From positions 35,859,063-35,923,062 of the forward strand of contig OZ029918.1 in the NCBI GenBank assembly GCA_964023275.1: DNA of 64,000 bases, written 5' to 3'. Position numbers and translations under genes: made by a program. The notes beneath the pieces were generated by a model. It was given only the letters and a program-made list of their open reading frames with translations. It was not told the origin of the DNA and searched no databases. Within the stretch, counting starts at the first letter, position 1, and each line of letters opens with the position of its first letter. Shown piece by piece: positions 49,805-62,219 of this stretch. Source of the DNA: Norana najaformis. Lineage: Eukaryota > Annelida > Clitellata > Crassiclitellata > Hormogastridae.

Positions 49805-50045
49805 CATTAGCAACTTCATTTTCTTAGCCCTGGCTTACGACTGAGGGCAGGTGGCCAGTCCTCTCCCCCGCCGTCTGATCTTCCCACTGGCAGTGTACGT
49901 ACGGTCAGTGTACTCATTATAGATGAGTTCTATAGAGGGCGTAAGTGGAGCAGAAATCTCGAAATATCTTCTGCATTGTTGAGCGTTTGAACCCCTCACC
50001 TCCAAGCAGACAGTGCAGTCACTAACCACTAGACCATCGTGCACC
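49805..50045 (-). mobile_element. tRNA-derived SINE, family E
   Basis: ACTTCATTTTCTTAGCCCTG, CTGATCTTCCCACTGGCAGT, and the tRNA-like right edge TAACCACTAGACCATCGTGC. Confidence 0.88.
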
Positions 50046-50109
50046 CCAAATCTACCAGAAATCATACTTCCTAGTCCTGAACAGCACAGTAGCCTATTGA
50101 TTAGTACAA

Positions 50110-50390
50110 TGACCTATTGACCCGCAGGTCAGAGGTTAAAACTGTACAAACGTTGGCACACCAAGTACAGCTGGACTGCTCTGCATACTAATGAGCCTGG
50201 GCTACAAAAGCAGAGATGACCTTGGTCAGCTCGGCTGTATACAGGATGTACAGCCCGACGACTGAGCCTTGCTGAACACCGACTGTATACACTGTCAGTG
50301 GAAGGATCAGGCGGCAACAGGGAGGACTGGCTATGTTTTCACAGTTCATAGAAGTCACAAAGCCATCAAATGAAAAAAAAAACATAACTT
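50110..50390 (-). mobile_element. CR1/L2-like LINE RT fragment
   Basis: Minus-strand frames read LTVYTVGVQQGSVVG and YILYTAELTKVIS, the GVPQGSVLGP-type RT motif with Pro to Gln. One frameshift is needed, and YADD is lost. Inactive. Confidence 0.75.
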
Positions 50391-50449
50391 TGGAGATCCT
50401 GAGAAGTGGCAGAAGAGGTTCAATGGTTAAAAATCATCTTTTTGAAGTT

Positions 50450-53400
50450 TATAGAAAGTCCGAGAAAGTGGTCAAATGGAGTTCCTGAGTTCCTTCACAG
50501 TGCCTGAGAAAACCGAGAAAGCGGTCAAATGAAGTTCCAGAGCTCCTTCACAGTTCCTCAGAAAACCGAGAAAGTGGTCAAATGGAGTTCCTGAGTTCCT
50601 TCACAGTTCCTCAGAAAACCGAGAAAGTGGTCAAATGGAGTTCCTGAGTTCCTTCACAGTTCCTCAGAAAACCGAGAAAGTGGTCAAATGGAGTTCCTGA
50701 GTTCCTTCACAGTTCCTCAGAAAACCGAGAAAGTGGTCAAATGGAGTTCCTGAGTTCCTTCACAGTTCCTCAGAAAACCGAGAAAGTGATCAAATGGAGT
50801 TCCTGAGTTCCTTCACAGTTCCTCAGAAAACCGAGAAAGTGGTCAAATGGAGTTCCTGAGTTCCTTCACAGTTCCTCAGAAAACCGAGAAAGTGGTCAAA
50901 TGGAGTTCCTGAGTTCCTTCACAGTGCCTGAGAAAACCGAGAAAGTGGTCAAATGAAGTTCCTGAGTTCCTTCACAGTTCCTCAGAAAACCGAGAAAGTG
51001 GTCAAATGGAGTTCCTGAGTTCCTTCACAGTTCCTCAGAAAACCGAGAAAGTGGTCAAATGGAGTTCCTGAGTTCCTTCACAGTTCCTCAGAAAACCGAG
51101 AAAGTGGTCAAATGGAGTTCCTGAGTTCCTTCACAGTTCCTCAGAAAACCGAGAAAGTGGTCAAATGGAGTTCCTGAGTTCCTTCACAGTTCCTCAGAAA
51201 ACCGAGAAAGTGATCAAATGGAGTTCCTGAGTTCCTTCACAGTTCCTCAGAAAACCGAGAAAGCGGTCAAATGGAGTTCCTGAGTTCCTTCACAGTTCCT
51301 CAGAAAACCGAGAAAGTGGTCAAATGGAGTTCCTGAGTTCCTTCACAGTTCCTCAGAAAACCGAGAAAGTGATCAAATGGAGTTCCTGAGTTCCTTCACA
51401 GTTCCTCAGAAAACCGAGAAAGTGGTCAAAATGAGTTCCTGAGTTCCTTCACAGTTCCTCAGAAAACCGAGAAAGTGGTCAAATGGAGTTCCTGAGTTCC
51501 TTCACAGTGCCTGAGAAAACCGAGAAAGTGGTCAAATGAAGTTCCAGAGTTCCTTCACAGTTCCTCAGAAAACCGAGAAAGTGGTCAAATGGAGTTCCTG
51601 AGTTCCTTCACAGTTCCTCAGAAAACCGAGAAAGTGGTCAAATGGAGTTCCTGAATTCCTTCACAGTTCCTCAGAAAACCGAGAAAGTGGTCAAATGGAG
51701 TTCCTGAGTTCCTTCACAGTTCCTCAGAAAACCGAGAAAGTGGTCAAATGGAGTTCCTGAATTCCTTCACAGTTCCCGAGAAAACCGAGAAAGTGGTCAA
51801 ATGGAGTTCCTGAGTTCCTTCACAGTGCCTGAGAAAACCGAGAAAGTGGTCAAATGGAGTTCCTGAATTCCTTCACAGTGCCTGAGAAAACCGAGAAAGT
51901 GGTCAAATGGAGTTCCTGAATTCCTTCACAGTTCCCGAGAAAACCGAGAAAGTGGTCAAATGGAGTTCCTGAGTTCCTTCACAGTTCCCGAGAAAACCGA
52001 GAAAGTGGTCAAATGGAGTTCCTGAGTTCCTTCACAGTTCCTCAGAAAACCGAGAAAGTGGTCAAATGGAGTTCCTGAGTTCCTTCACAGTTCCTCAGAA
52101 AACCGAGAAAGTGGTCAAATGGAGTTCCTGAGTTCCTTCACAGTTCCTCAGAAAACCGAGAAAGTGGTCAAATGGAGTTCCTGAGTTCCTTCACAGTTCC
52201 TCAGAAAACCGAGAAAGTGATCAAATGGAGTTCCTGAGTTCCTTCACAGTTCCTCAGAAAACCGAGAAAGTGGTCAAATGAAGTTCCAGAGTTCCTTCAC
52301 AGTTCCTCAGAAAACCGAGAAAGTGGTCAAATGGAGTTCCTGAATTCCTTCACAGTTCCCGAGAAAACCGAGAAAGTGGTCAAATGGAGTTCCTGAATTC
52401 CTTCACAGTTCCTCAGAAAACCGAGAAAGTGGTCAAATGGAGTTCCTGAGTTCCTTCACAGTGCCTGAGAAAACCGAGAAAGTGGTCAAATGGAGTTCCT
52501 GAATTCCTTCACAGTTCCTCAGAAAACCGAGAAAGTGGTCAAATGGAGTTCCTGAGTTCCTTCACAGTTCCTCAGAAAACCGAGAAAGTGGTCAAATGGA
52601 GTTCCTGAGTTCCTTCACAGTTCCTGAGAAAACCGAGAAAGTGGTCAAATGGAGTTCCTGAGTTCCTTCACAGTGCCTGAGAAAACCGAGAAAGTGGTCA
52701 AATGGAGTTCCTGAATTCCTTCACAGTTCCCGAGAAAACCGAGAAAGTGATCAAATGGAGTTCCAGAGTTCCTTCACAGTTCCCGAGAAAACCGAGCAAG
52801 TGGTCAAATGGAGTTCCTGAGTTCCTTCACAGTTCCTCAGAAAACCGAGAAAGTGGTCAAATGGAGTTCCTGAGTTCCTTCACAGTTCCTCAGAAAACCG
52901 AGAAAGTGATCAAATGGAGTTCCAGAGTTCCTTCACAGTTCCCGAGAAAACCGAGCAAGTGGTCAAATGGAGTTCCTGAGTTCCTTCACAGTTCCTCAGA
53001 AAACCGAGAAAGTGGTCAAATGGAGTTCCTGAGTTCCTTCACAGTTCCTCAGAAAACCGAGAAAGTGGTCAAATGGAGTTCCTGAGTTCCTTCACAGTTC
53101 CGTAGAAAACCGAGAAAGTGACCAAATGGAGTTCCAGAGTTCCTTCACAGTTCCCGAGAAAACCGAGCAAGTGGTCAAATGGAGTTCCTGAGTTCCTTCA
53201 CAGTTCCTCAGAAAACCGAGAAAGTGGTCAAATGGAGTTCCTGAGTTCCTTCACAGTTCCTCAGAAAACCGAGAAAGTGGTCAAATGGAGTTCCTGAGTT
53301 CCTTCACAGTTCCTCAGAAAACCGAGAAAGTGACCAAATGGAGTTCCAGAGTTCCTTCACAGTTCCCGAGAAAACCGAGCAAGTGGTCAAATGGAGTTCC

Positions 53401-54275
53401 TGAGTTCCTTCACAGTTCCTCAGAAAACCGCGAAAGTGGTCAAATGGAGTTCCTGAGTTCCTTCACAGTGCCTGAGAAAACCGAGAAAGTGGTCAAATGG
53501 AGTTCCTGAGTTCCTTCACAGTGCCTCAGAAAACCGCGAAAGTGGTCAAATGGAGTTCCTGAGTTCCTTCACAGTTCCTCAGAAAACCGAGAAAGTGGTC
53601 AAATGGAGTTCCTGAGTTCCTTCACAGTTCCTCAGAAAACCGAGAAAGTGACCAAATGGAGTTCCAGAGTTCCTTCACAGTTCCCGAGAAAACCGAGCAA
53701 GTGGTCAAATGGAGTTCCTGAGTTCCTTCACAGTTCCTCAGAAAACCGCGAAAGTGGTCAAATGGAGTTCCTGAGTTCCTTCACAGTTCCTCAGAAAACC
53801 GAGAAAGTGGTCAAATGGAGTTCCTGAATTCCTTCACAGTTCCCGAGAAAACCGAGAAAGTGGTCAAATGGAGTTCCTGAGTTCCTTCACAGTTCCTCAG
53901 AAAACCGAGAAAGTGGTCAAATGGAGTTCCTGAGTTCCTTCACAGTTCCTCAGAAAACCGAGAAAGTGGTCAAATGGAGTTCCTGAGTTCCTTCACAGTT
54001 CCTCAGAAAACCGAGAAAGTGATCAAATGGAGTTCCAGAGTTCCTTCACAGTTCCCGAGAAAACCGAGCAAGTGGTCAAATGGAGTTCCTGAGTTCCTTC
54101 ACAGTTCCTCAGAAAACCGAGAAAGTGGTCAAATGGAGTTCCAGAGTTCCTTCACAGTTCCTCAGAAAACCGAGAAAGTGGTCAAATGGAGTTCCTGAGT
54201 TCCTTCACAGTGCCTGAGAAAACCGAGAAAGTGGTCAAATGGAGTTCCTGAATTCCTTCACAGTTCCTGAGAAGT
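50450..54275. repeat. 53-bp satellite array, about 72 copies, higher-order structure
   Basis: Unit GTTCCTCAGAAAACCGAGAA plus AGTGGTCAAATGGAGTTCCT plus GAGTTCCTTCACA. Sequence is very uniform on the left. On the right (52700-54150) linked variants TTCCAGAG and CGAGCAAG, then CGCGAAAG, recur as blocks at multiples of 53 bp, including a 318-bp (six-unit) period. The short open frames come from 159-bp (three-unit) phasing and are not genes. Confidence 0.97.
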
Positions 54276-54880
54276 CCCACTGGTGAAAAGGAAGCACCTC
54301 TTCAGTTTCCAAGAAGACCCAGAAAGCAGTCACACGGACAAAAGCACCTCTACAGTTTTTCTAAGAAGTCCCAATTGCGGTAAGTTCGAAGAAGGCATCT
54401 TTCCAGCATTAGAGCAGTCTCAAAAGCAACATAAAACAGGAGAGAGACAGCAGCAGCACGGACAAGAAAGTGGCTCCAGTTAGCAGCGACACACATAAGC
54501 AATTCTACAGACTGCTGAGCAATCATACCAACTGGACCAAGATATTTCTCTGAAGGACAACCAACTGAGGAGTGGCTTATAAACCAAGCGAGAAACAGAA
54601 CTGGCATGTACTCCACAGATATCACCCAAATGGTCGTGCTACCACCTATCGACCACATTTTTCGAGCACACAGGAACCAGATCCACCTCACAACAAGCTG
54701 CGCTATAAGAAAGATTCCGATGTAAATCGGTTGGGAACATGGATCCCACATGTAAGGCATCAATCGATGGTCACGTCAGAGTGAAACCGTCGTCCACAAA
54801 CATTTGTTTGTTTGTACATGGTCATTTATATAGCACCTCAATAACCGACTCAAATTTCTTAAGCGTTGCACGGCGGGGAT
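54276..54880. other. Decayed satellite edge, then unique DNA
   Basis: Bases 54276-54380 still resemble the 53-bp unit (CTTCAGTTTCCAAGAAGACC, AGAAAGCAGTCACACGGACA). No gene beyond. Confidence 0.6.
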
Positions 54881-54965
54881 GAATTTATATGTATGTATGT
54901 ATGTATGAATGTATGTATGTTGAATCTATACATGTATTATATGTAAATACATGTATGTATGTAAT
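54880..54965. repeat. (ATGT)n microsatellite
   Basis: TATGTATG runs. Confidence 0.85.
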
Positions 54966-55244
54966 CTGTCTGATCATTTATACAGAAACAAGGCTATCTA
55001 ACAAATCAGAAAAGACGTGCCTTAAAGGGAGTAAGGATAACGTGATGACGACGAAGACGATGATAAGTAAGTAAGTAAAGTAATGATCCTGTATTTGCAT
55101 TTGGAAAGCACACAAGAATCACGTGGTACAGATAGCTTAGTAGATTGTAATGTATGCAAATTTAATCGACAGGCATGCATTACTAAACGCGTCTAAAAAT
55201 ACGTCACTTCACTAAACTACTTTTAAACATAATAGTTCTAACAA

Positions 55245-55430
55245 TTATGATGGATGATGATGATGATGACGACTGATGATGATGACGATGATAACAGTGA
55301 AAATGATGATGACTGATGATGATGACTGATGACGATGATGATGATAACAGTGAAAATGATGATGATGATGACTGATGATGATGACTGATGATATGACGAT
55401 GATGATGATATCAGTGATGATGACGGCATC
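55245..55430. repeat. (GAT)n trinucleotide repeat
   Basis: GATGATGAT with GACTGATGATGATGAC and AACAGTGAAAATGATGATG sub-repeats. Ser/Ile or His/Val runs on the minus strand are artefacts. Confidence 0.95.
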
Positions 55431-55734
55431 TGTGATCATAACCAAGTCACGTACCATGACAATAACGACGACAAACACCAAAAGAAACTGATTTCAAATC
55501 GATCATCATCAGCAGCACATGCATCAGACATTCACACACACCTACCTACCAGTATTCTCCAGTAGGCCTTGTCCTCTGCTACATCCGCCCACGTTCCAAA
55601 CAGATCCACCTTGTTCTGTCATACGCAAGGCCCGCTTCTCTAACATCCACACCTGGTTCTCCTAATACTTCCACCTGGTTCCTTCCAATAAGTGGCACAC
55701 ACAGTCAGTCACACACTGGCCAAACAGGTCCGCC

Positions 55735-56360
55735 AACCTTGACTGCTTACTCCTCCTCCTACTCCTCCTCCTCCCCATTCCTCCCCACCACCACTGCCAC
55801 CGCCCCAGCTAGCATCCTCTGCCACTCGCAGCTGCGCCAGCAGAGGCAACCAGCCCGCTGGTAAACTTAGCCACCACCACCACCACCACCACCACCGCCG
55901 CCGCCTCCTCCTCTCCCACCTTATCAGAAGTCTTTCATAACCATTATATAAACATCCATTTGCTGACAAATTCTACAGCACTCCGCAGCAACGTCTCCTC
56001 CTGCTCCTGCTCCTCCTCATTCTCCTCCTCCTCCTCCTCTTCCTCTCTTTCTCGTCTCCTTCTTCTCTTCAGAGCCCCTGTGAATAAGCCGTATCCCCCG
56101 TCCCGACTTAGCTTTCTTTGGGGGCTGTAGAAATCTCGAGTTTACGATTACGACTGTTCGTTCCATTTTCTCCTCCTCCTCCTCCTCCTCTTCTTCCTCC
56201 ACCTCCGTCTTCCTCCTCCTCTCCTTTCTCGTCTTCCCCTCTCTTCCTCCTCCGTCTTCCTCCTCTCCTCTACTCTTCTTCCTCCCCTTCGGTTACCTTC
56301 TCCTCCTCGCCTTCCTCCTTATTCTCCTCTACCTCCTTCTCCTCTCCTTCCTCCTATGAC
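55735..56360. repeat. Polypyrimidine (CTC/CTT) tract
   Basis: The plus strand is mostly CTCCTC/CCTTCC, broken by the ACC repeat at 55872-55900 and the SINE at 56070. Purine-rich on the minus strand, and triplex-prone. It lies just 3' (minus sense) of the CpG block. Confidence 0.9.
56070..56152 (+). mobile_element. SINE family A copy, 5'-truncated
   Basis: CCCCTGTGAATAAGCCGTAT, then CTGTAGAAATCTCGAGTTTA and CGATTACGA; inserted inside the polypyrimidine tract. Confidence 0.85.
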
Positions 56361-56454
56361 TTCTCTGGCCGGGGCCAGCTGGTACCGAGGGTCTTCCAAC
56401 GAAGCAGGGAGGGCGGATGGATGGATGGGGAAGATGAGCATCGGACGAGATGAG

Positions 56455-56625
56455 GGATGAGCCAGCCATGCAGCCAGCGGCGCCGCGCACAGAGTGCGTC
56501 CGAAGAAATTCCATCGCCAGCGCCGCAGCAGTAACGTCGTGTAACGCGGCGCAGAATCCGAGATAGCAGCCCCCCGGCCCCATATCAAACGCTCACCGAC
56601 TCGCACACACCGACCGACCGACCGA
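56455..56625 (-). promoter_or_regulatory. CpG-rich block, candidate ARHGAP promoter or first exon
   Basis: The densest CpG in the window apart from the TCCG array (about 15 CpG in 85 bp near 56480-56565). On the minus strand a donor-like CGAGTCG|GTGAGCG occurs near 56595-56610, which would suit a non-coding first exon. Its place, about 9.4 kb upstream of exon a and on the right side, supports the link, but no N-terminal coding sequence was recognised. Confidence 0.35.
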
Positions 56626-56699
56626 CCAACAGCATCAGGTTCTCAACACCGCTTCTGCCAGGCTATCCGACAGCCCTAAAGAAATGTCTACAGACGACG

Positions 56700-57090
56700 T
56701 AAACAAACATACACACATACATCATAAACACACACACACACACACACAACATGTATACATAATACATCATACATACATGAATGCATGCATTCATTCATAC
56801 ATACTGTACATCATCCATACATGAATGCATGCATTCATTCATACATACTGTACATACAATGCATACATGCACATACACAGTAGATATTATAAACACACAC
56901 ACACACATCATACAAAATTAATACATACATACATACATACATATATACAATCATACATTACATACATACATACATACATACAATGCATAAATGTATGCAA
57001 ACATGCACATACACAGTATACATCATAAACACACACAATCATACAAAATGAACATATACACACATAGATACACACAAAACATACATTATA
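56700..57090. repeat. (CATA/CACA)n microsatellite
   Basis: Contains a 60-bp internal duplication (ATACATGAATGCATGCATTC twice, about 56770 and 56817). Confidence 0.95.
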
Positions 57091-57134
57091 TACAAAGCAT
57101 ATATACATTATTAATAGATCATTCACTTAAGCTA

Positions 57135-57345
57135 CCCCCTTCATTTTCTTAGCCTCGGCATGGCCAGTCCCCTCCCTCATCATCCCACTGGTCATTCCCA
57201 TTCAACAATGCTATCATTGTAACAATAACTGAATTCGCTAGGGGCACAAGAGAAGCAGAAGTCTTGAAATATCTTCGATTCCCACATGGAGTTTGAACCC
57301 CCCGCCTCTGGGTTTATAGCCTGCAATACACCAGACCCTCTAAAT
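57135..57345 (-). mobile_element. tRNA-derived SINE, family E
   Basis: CTTCATTTTCTTAGCCTCGG, ATGGCCAGTCCCCTCCCTCA, GGAGTTTGAACCCCCCGCCT (B-box complement), ACACCAGACCCT. Confidence 0.85.
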
Positions 57346-58229
57346 AACATGCTGCATTATAATACGAATTCTCTTATAACACAGTTTGGTATATGGATCC
57401 CGAATTCAGTTCAGCTTTAAAGGCAGTCCTTGATGACCCCTGAAGATAGCATCGTAAGGTGGTTCCCTTGTAAATATGCAATTTCCGTATCACATCTAAC
57501 CTCACCAGGCTCAACAATTAGGTTAAAGCCATTAATTCTGCACATAAGTACTACTAATTGTGTTATTAATTACGTCTGATAATAATTACTAAAGCGCCTG
57601 CCTTTCATTAAGCAGACCTAACTAGTCAACATAAAGTCAGTATCCCTACTCCACTTCCAGCCTCTGAGGCTCCATGGATCTTCACTGGTTCGGTGCAAAA
57701 GACTAGTTTTACTTAAAAGTTATCACCATCAGTGCAAATGCAATGTAGTTTCACCATCGATTTAGCCTTGCAAAAATGGCGCTATACATCAGATGAAATA
57801 ACTTGTGTGCAAAGTGAGATGCAAAATACATAACAAATAACACCATAACACCAATAAATAATTATGACAACACCCATAAGTAACAACGATATATCAGCAC
57901 TGATAAACAACACCGATTCATAACAGTGATAAATAACACCAATAATATAATTAACACCAAAGTTGGAATTTCTCTGGTGCTTCGGTGTCAACAAATTAAC
58001 AGCTAATAACTTCTATCACACCAGTGTAAATTAAATCACAGCCCTTTTGTTATCGGAGGAGATGCTATTGAACCAAAGAAAAAGGTTCGCGATATCAGTC
58101 TTTTCCTCTAGAGAGATCTGTCAATGACGGAACACATTAGAGAAATTGGTGATGACCTACTTTGTAATCCTTAGACCAATGAGGTACGTCCCTTACATGG
58201 AATTGACCCACCAACCTGTGCCAAATCAG
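57346..58229. other. Intergenic DNA, no gene seen
   Basis: AT-rich, with AACACCAATAA-type short repeats at 57840-57960. No coding signal. Confidence 0.5.
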
Positions 58230-58985
58230 TTACCGCAATGTCGCTTTTGCTGGCTTGCCACAGCGCAGTATCAAACACCTTCAGCTGGTCATCAACATCA
58301 ATGCTCGTCTGGCCGTTCAAATAAACAAGTTCGACCACATCACACCTGTCCTACAAGCAGGGCCTGTTAGAGGGGAGGCCAGCAGGTCCCCACATGGTAA
58401 GGGGTCTCATCTTTATATACTGTTTGTGCCTACTTTAGAATAAGAAAGAAATATTCTTATTCAAACATAAGAAAGAATTGTTCTTATTTTCTTGCATTGG
58501 AGGCTTGGAAATTGAAACATATGGGCATCAGTTTCTATAACTGGCCTGAGTCTCTTACTACCTCTGACAGGAACTGTCTACAACACCAGCTTCAGCGACT
58601 TACAGTCGGCAAGCGCATCAAATTCAAACTTTGCCTTCTCGTATACAAATGTATGCACAACTGATATCTCGTTGATTCCATCAAGCCACTATCTGATGCA
58701 GCTGCGATCATCAAAGTCTGTCGATGTTTTTCATGCCAGCCACAAAGACTAAAGAGGGTGATTGACCCTTTTGGGTCAGTGGTCCATGTGTGTAGAACAG
58801 CCTTCCACATCTTTTTACATCTATTTACGAGGCCAGAGACGTTTACACTCAAAGAACAATTGAATTTCTATCTGTTATGTAACTCTTAGTACTTGCACTG
58901 ACAACAGATGTTGTAAAGCACCCTAAAGTAATTCGCTAGTGACGAAGCTGTATAAATTGTTGTCACTACATTACATTACCGATGA
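58230..58985 (+). mobile_element. Degenerate CR1/L2-like LINE 3' half
   Basis: Interrupted frames show LQRLTVGKRIKFKLCLLVYK (thumb region) and FTLKEQLNFYLL near the end. The 3' tail is GTATAAATTGTTGTCACTAC plus (ATTAC)n at about 58970. Confidence 0.75.
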
Positions 58986-60220
58986 TTAGCACTAATAAAT
59001 AATGCCGATAATTAACACCTATAATTAGCACTTCAAAGCATAACCAACTCCAGAACCTCCTTAAAAGACACTTTGTTGAAACATAAATTCTGACACAAAG
59101 TAGTTTCGCTGACGGATCCAAAATTTAACTCAGCTTCAGAATACAACCTCATAAAGCAACCTTTATTTTACCACAGAAAAGGTGCCATACAAACGCAATG
59201 AAAGGTTACTAGACGGTGCTATATAAATGTCTAGTTACGCTACACCACTTACTGTGGCTCCCAACGATAGCGTCCAAAAGGTGGTTCCTTTGCTGGTTCA
59301 TGTACATTTTACGGGCCCAAAAGCACTCAACACACTTCTCAGCAACTGGCTAAGTCAAAGGTCAAGTATGCAGACGTGATCAGGCAAAGGTCATGTGACC
59401 ACACCAGGCCAATAAATCTGGCATATATAAAACTAAAAAAATCCTCTGCTTGATAATCATTGTTTACTGAGATACACTGTTGTGCTTTTTATAAGATTTA
59501 CTGCCACTGTCAGATGTTCATGCTAGGTCAATCAAAGGTCATGCATTCATTCACTCATAGCACTTACATGGCACCCCTTCAAGAGGTGCTACCATCCCTG
59601 CCCTGGCAAGAGAGAACAGTCCCAAGCATTGGGGAAGGGTACACGTACAGATCCAGTGCAAGGCCATTCTCGTTAGGTCAGGCAAAACCATCCATATGCA
59701 TAAAACAATTTGGGATAAATGTGCCTTATGGTTTGTATTAAAATTCATGATATAGCATGCTACAAGGAGGCTACCTTGTACCACCAACACTGCTGCCACC
59801 AACACCACCAACACCACCACCAATGCTAGCAAGCCGGCAAACACGAGTGTTCTCAGGGATGCAAGCAATGCAAGTTTAATGCCTGACATGTTAACCTATT
59901 ATTGTTATTATTACTGTTACTATTATTATTATTATAAACAAACCATTTCGCTGAAGTCGTTGGTTGGTTTCTCAGCCATGACTTAAACTCCAGTCTTCAA
60001 TTCTAAAAGATATGACGGCATCAAATGCATTATTAATTTCTACCAAACGGAAAACTGATTACTGATGCCTCGAGCATTATGAAAATGTATGAAGATATTA
60101 CAGCATAAGAGACAATGTTTTAGCTGCAGATCAGCTGCAGATTAGACCTTCTGACTTAAGCGACTCAATGTATGGAAGCAAGAAAGCAGCAATTTGAAAC
60201 TTCAAGACTTGCGAAATCGT
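58986..60220. other. Intergenic repeat-derived DNA, no gene
   Basis: ACCACCAACACCACC-type repeat at 59780-59830 and (ATT)n at 59905-59935. The minus-strand open frame 59551-59889 is hydrophobic only where it crosses that repeat. Confidence 0.5.
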
Positions 60221-60224
60221 TGTT

Positions 60225-60450
60225 CCTGTTGCATACATGCACTACAATTCAGTGTCACACCTTCTCGGAGGTTGGGCGCTCTACGTGGAATGGCCTCCCT
60301 CTTAATAAGTGTGGGATGAGGGACGCTAGATACACTTTTCACCAACAGTTACGATCTGTTCTATTTTCCAGAGCTGGGCTGGGAGAGCCTCTGTGTATAC
60401 TACTTGAATGGGCGCTAAATAAATGCTCTGAAGGAATGAATGAATGAAAG
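60225..60450 (+). mobile_element. CR1/L2-like LINE 3' end
   Basis: Frame reads STWNGLPLNKCGMRDARYTF, QQLRSVLF, the usual end of the second ORF. The 3' end GGGCGCTAAATAAATGCTCT is followed by a (GAAT)n tail. Confidence 0.75.
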
Positions 60451-61204
60451 AAAAATAAGAAATTCACTCCTTGATTATTACAGTTTAACGAACTACACTT
60501 CTACGTAAATTCTATTCATGCAGTTTTGTTTATCTGATAAGTCACTGCCAAAACAACCTCTTAATTATACCCAAAGATACAGCTGCAGTATCCTTAGACC
60601 AAATGACAAACTTTCATTCGAACCCACCTGTTTGTCACAGCAGATTGGTTGGTATTGGATAGGTGACAATGATGGTGATGTTGATGATGATGAAAGATTG
60701 TATAGTAAAGTCTGCACTTCAGCCAAAACATCTAGGCATGGCTGTTGCTGCTGTAGATGGAAAACTATAAGGGGAGTATTGCTTTACTTTACATTACCTT
60801 GCCTTAGCCAAAATGTCGTTATTACCTTACATCTTAACCCTCTCTCATACCTGCATGCACTTTCTAAGAGCTAATCCCCTCTGACCCAATTTACTTAAAT
60901 CAGAACTGCTGGCTTGCATAATCGACAGATTTTATTTTTAAATTAGAAATGTATGCACAGTTGTACCAAATATGATTACAGGTTGATTATATAATTGCTT
61001 ACATAAACTAGCATCCATCCATGATCAGGATAGATGCTAGTTGGTCTTCGTGTTTAGTTTCATATCATGGTAAACTGTCAACAATAAACTATGTGTTTCA
61101 GTTACTTGATGTTGTGTCGATTTTCGATGCATATTCGCCAAAATGGATCGGAAAAAACGTCTGATCATCCATTTGATAATAGTCAACAGGTTATCCGAAC
61201 CGAA
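60451..61204. other. Intergenic DNA, no gene seen
   Basis: An open frame at 60518-60874 has no recognisable product and includes GAT and TTAC repeats. An imperfect inverted repeat (ACTAGCATCCATCCATGATC / GATAGATGCTAGT) lies at about 61008-61040. Confidence 0.5.
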
Positions 61205-61315
61205 CATTAACCGAATCCTTCCTGTCTATCAATTTGTTTTGACTGAGCGACTGTGAATAAGCACGCTCCGGCGACTTAGGTTTCGTTGGCTGCTGCAGAA
61301 ATCTCGAGCTTACGA
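61205..61315 (+). mobile_element. SINE family A copy
   Basis: CTATCAATTTGTTTTGACTG, GCGACTGTGAATAAGC, GCAGAAATCTCGAGCTTACGA. Confidence 0.85.
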
Positions 61316-62219
61316 TCCCAAATCGTTTCGTCCAGGCAATTACTTATACTAAATTATCTACAAGCGTTAAAGACATGGTTTTTGTGCGCATCTTCCGCAC
61401 CGAGTCTAGCCAGTAATTTCGTAATAAATAATCGTGCAAAATGCGTAATAAATGCCGAACAGCGCTGCTAACATTCGAATTCCTCCCATCGACCAAAATA
61501 TTACCACAGCAGCAGTTGAACTTCGACGTCTCACGACGACTGCGTTACGAGCGTCTCAAAGCGGTCGGTCGAAGCGCCCATCCGTGTATGTGAAAGGACA
61601 GTGAATCTTGGATTTAAGGACTCTAAAGCTAAATCTAAAACGCCAGAAACTGACGACTAAAGCGCCTTCTTTGGCAGCCATTAAAAGAGGGAGACAGAAA
61701 AGCAAAGTACATCGGCAGCCATAACGGAAGCTGCTGACCTAATTACTAATGCGCATGTCTAATAACAAGGGGAGCGGTTCTTATCTGCCAGTATTCTAGC
61801 TATCTGCTGCCGATTTTTATTTAGTTGTCGTAATTTGTTTTATTTTTCAGCGTTTTTCTTTATGCCCTGATAACTTATTGTAAAAAGGTCACTCGTTATC
61901 TCCATTAAAACGAGCACAATTCACGCCGAAAATGCGTCTACTTTGCTATAGGCCTCCGTTTAAGTCTGTAACGTGTACATTTGCATTCACATTTAGAACA
62001 CAGTGTCAACTTTATAACATTTATTTTATGTTATGGAAATTAGTGATACACGATACTAACGTTAATACTTTCAAATAAGCAAATATAATCAACTGAATGC
62101 TCAAATGTTAGTTGATAACCCATGTACAATTGTGTTGCACACCTCTTCCACAAATCCTATCCTGATTCCTCCTCTTCCCTCTTACTTGCCGTTTCAATTC
62201 TAAACATTATCCAACACAT
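61316..62219. other. Intergenic DNA, CpG-enriched at 61480-61770
   Basis: Moderate CpG at 61510-61580 (ACGACGACTGCGTTACGAGCG). It may be another upstream promoter; no exon seen. Confidence 0.35.

Noticed and set aside
52702..53085. Repeated 74-127-codon open frames in the 53-bp array
   Set aside because: Three units make 159 bp, so frames reopen periodically; composition is set by the repeat.
59551..59889. 112-codon minus-strand frame with a membrane-like stretch
   Set aside because: The hydrophobic part is translation of an ACCACCAACACCACC repeat; the remainder looks repeat-derived; no family match.
60518..60874. 118-codon plus-strand frame
   Set aside because: Low-complexity GAT and TTAC stretches, no family signature, no splice context.
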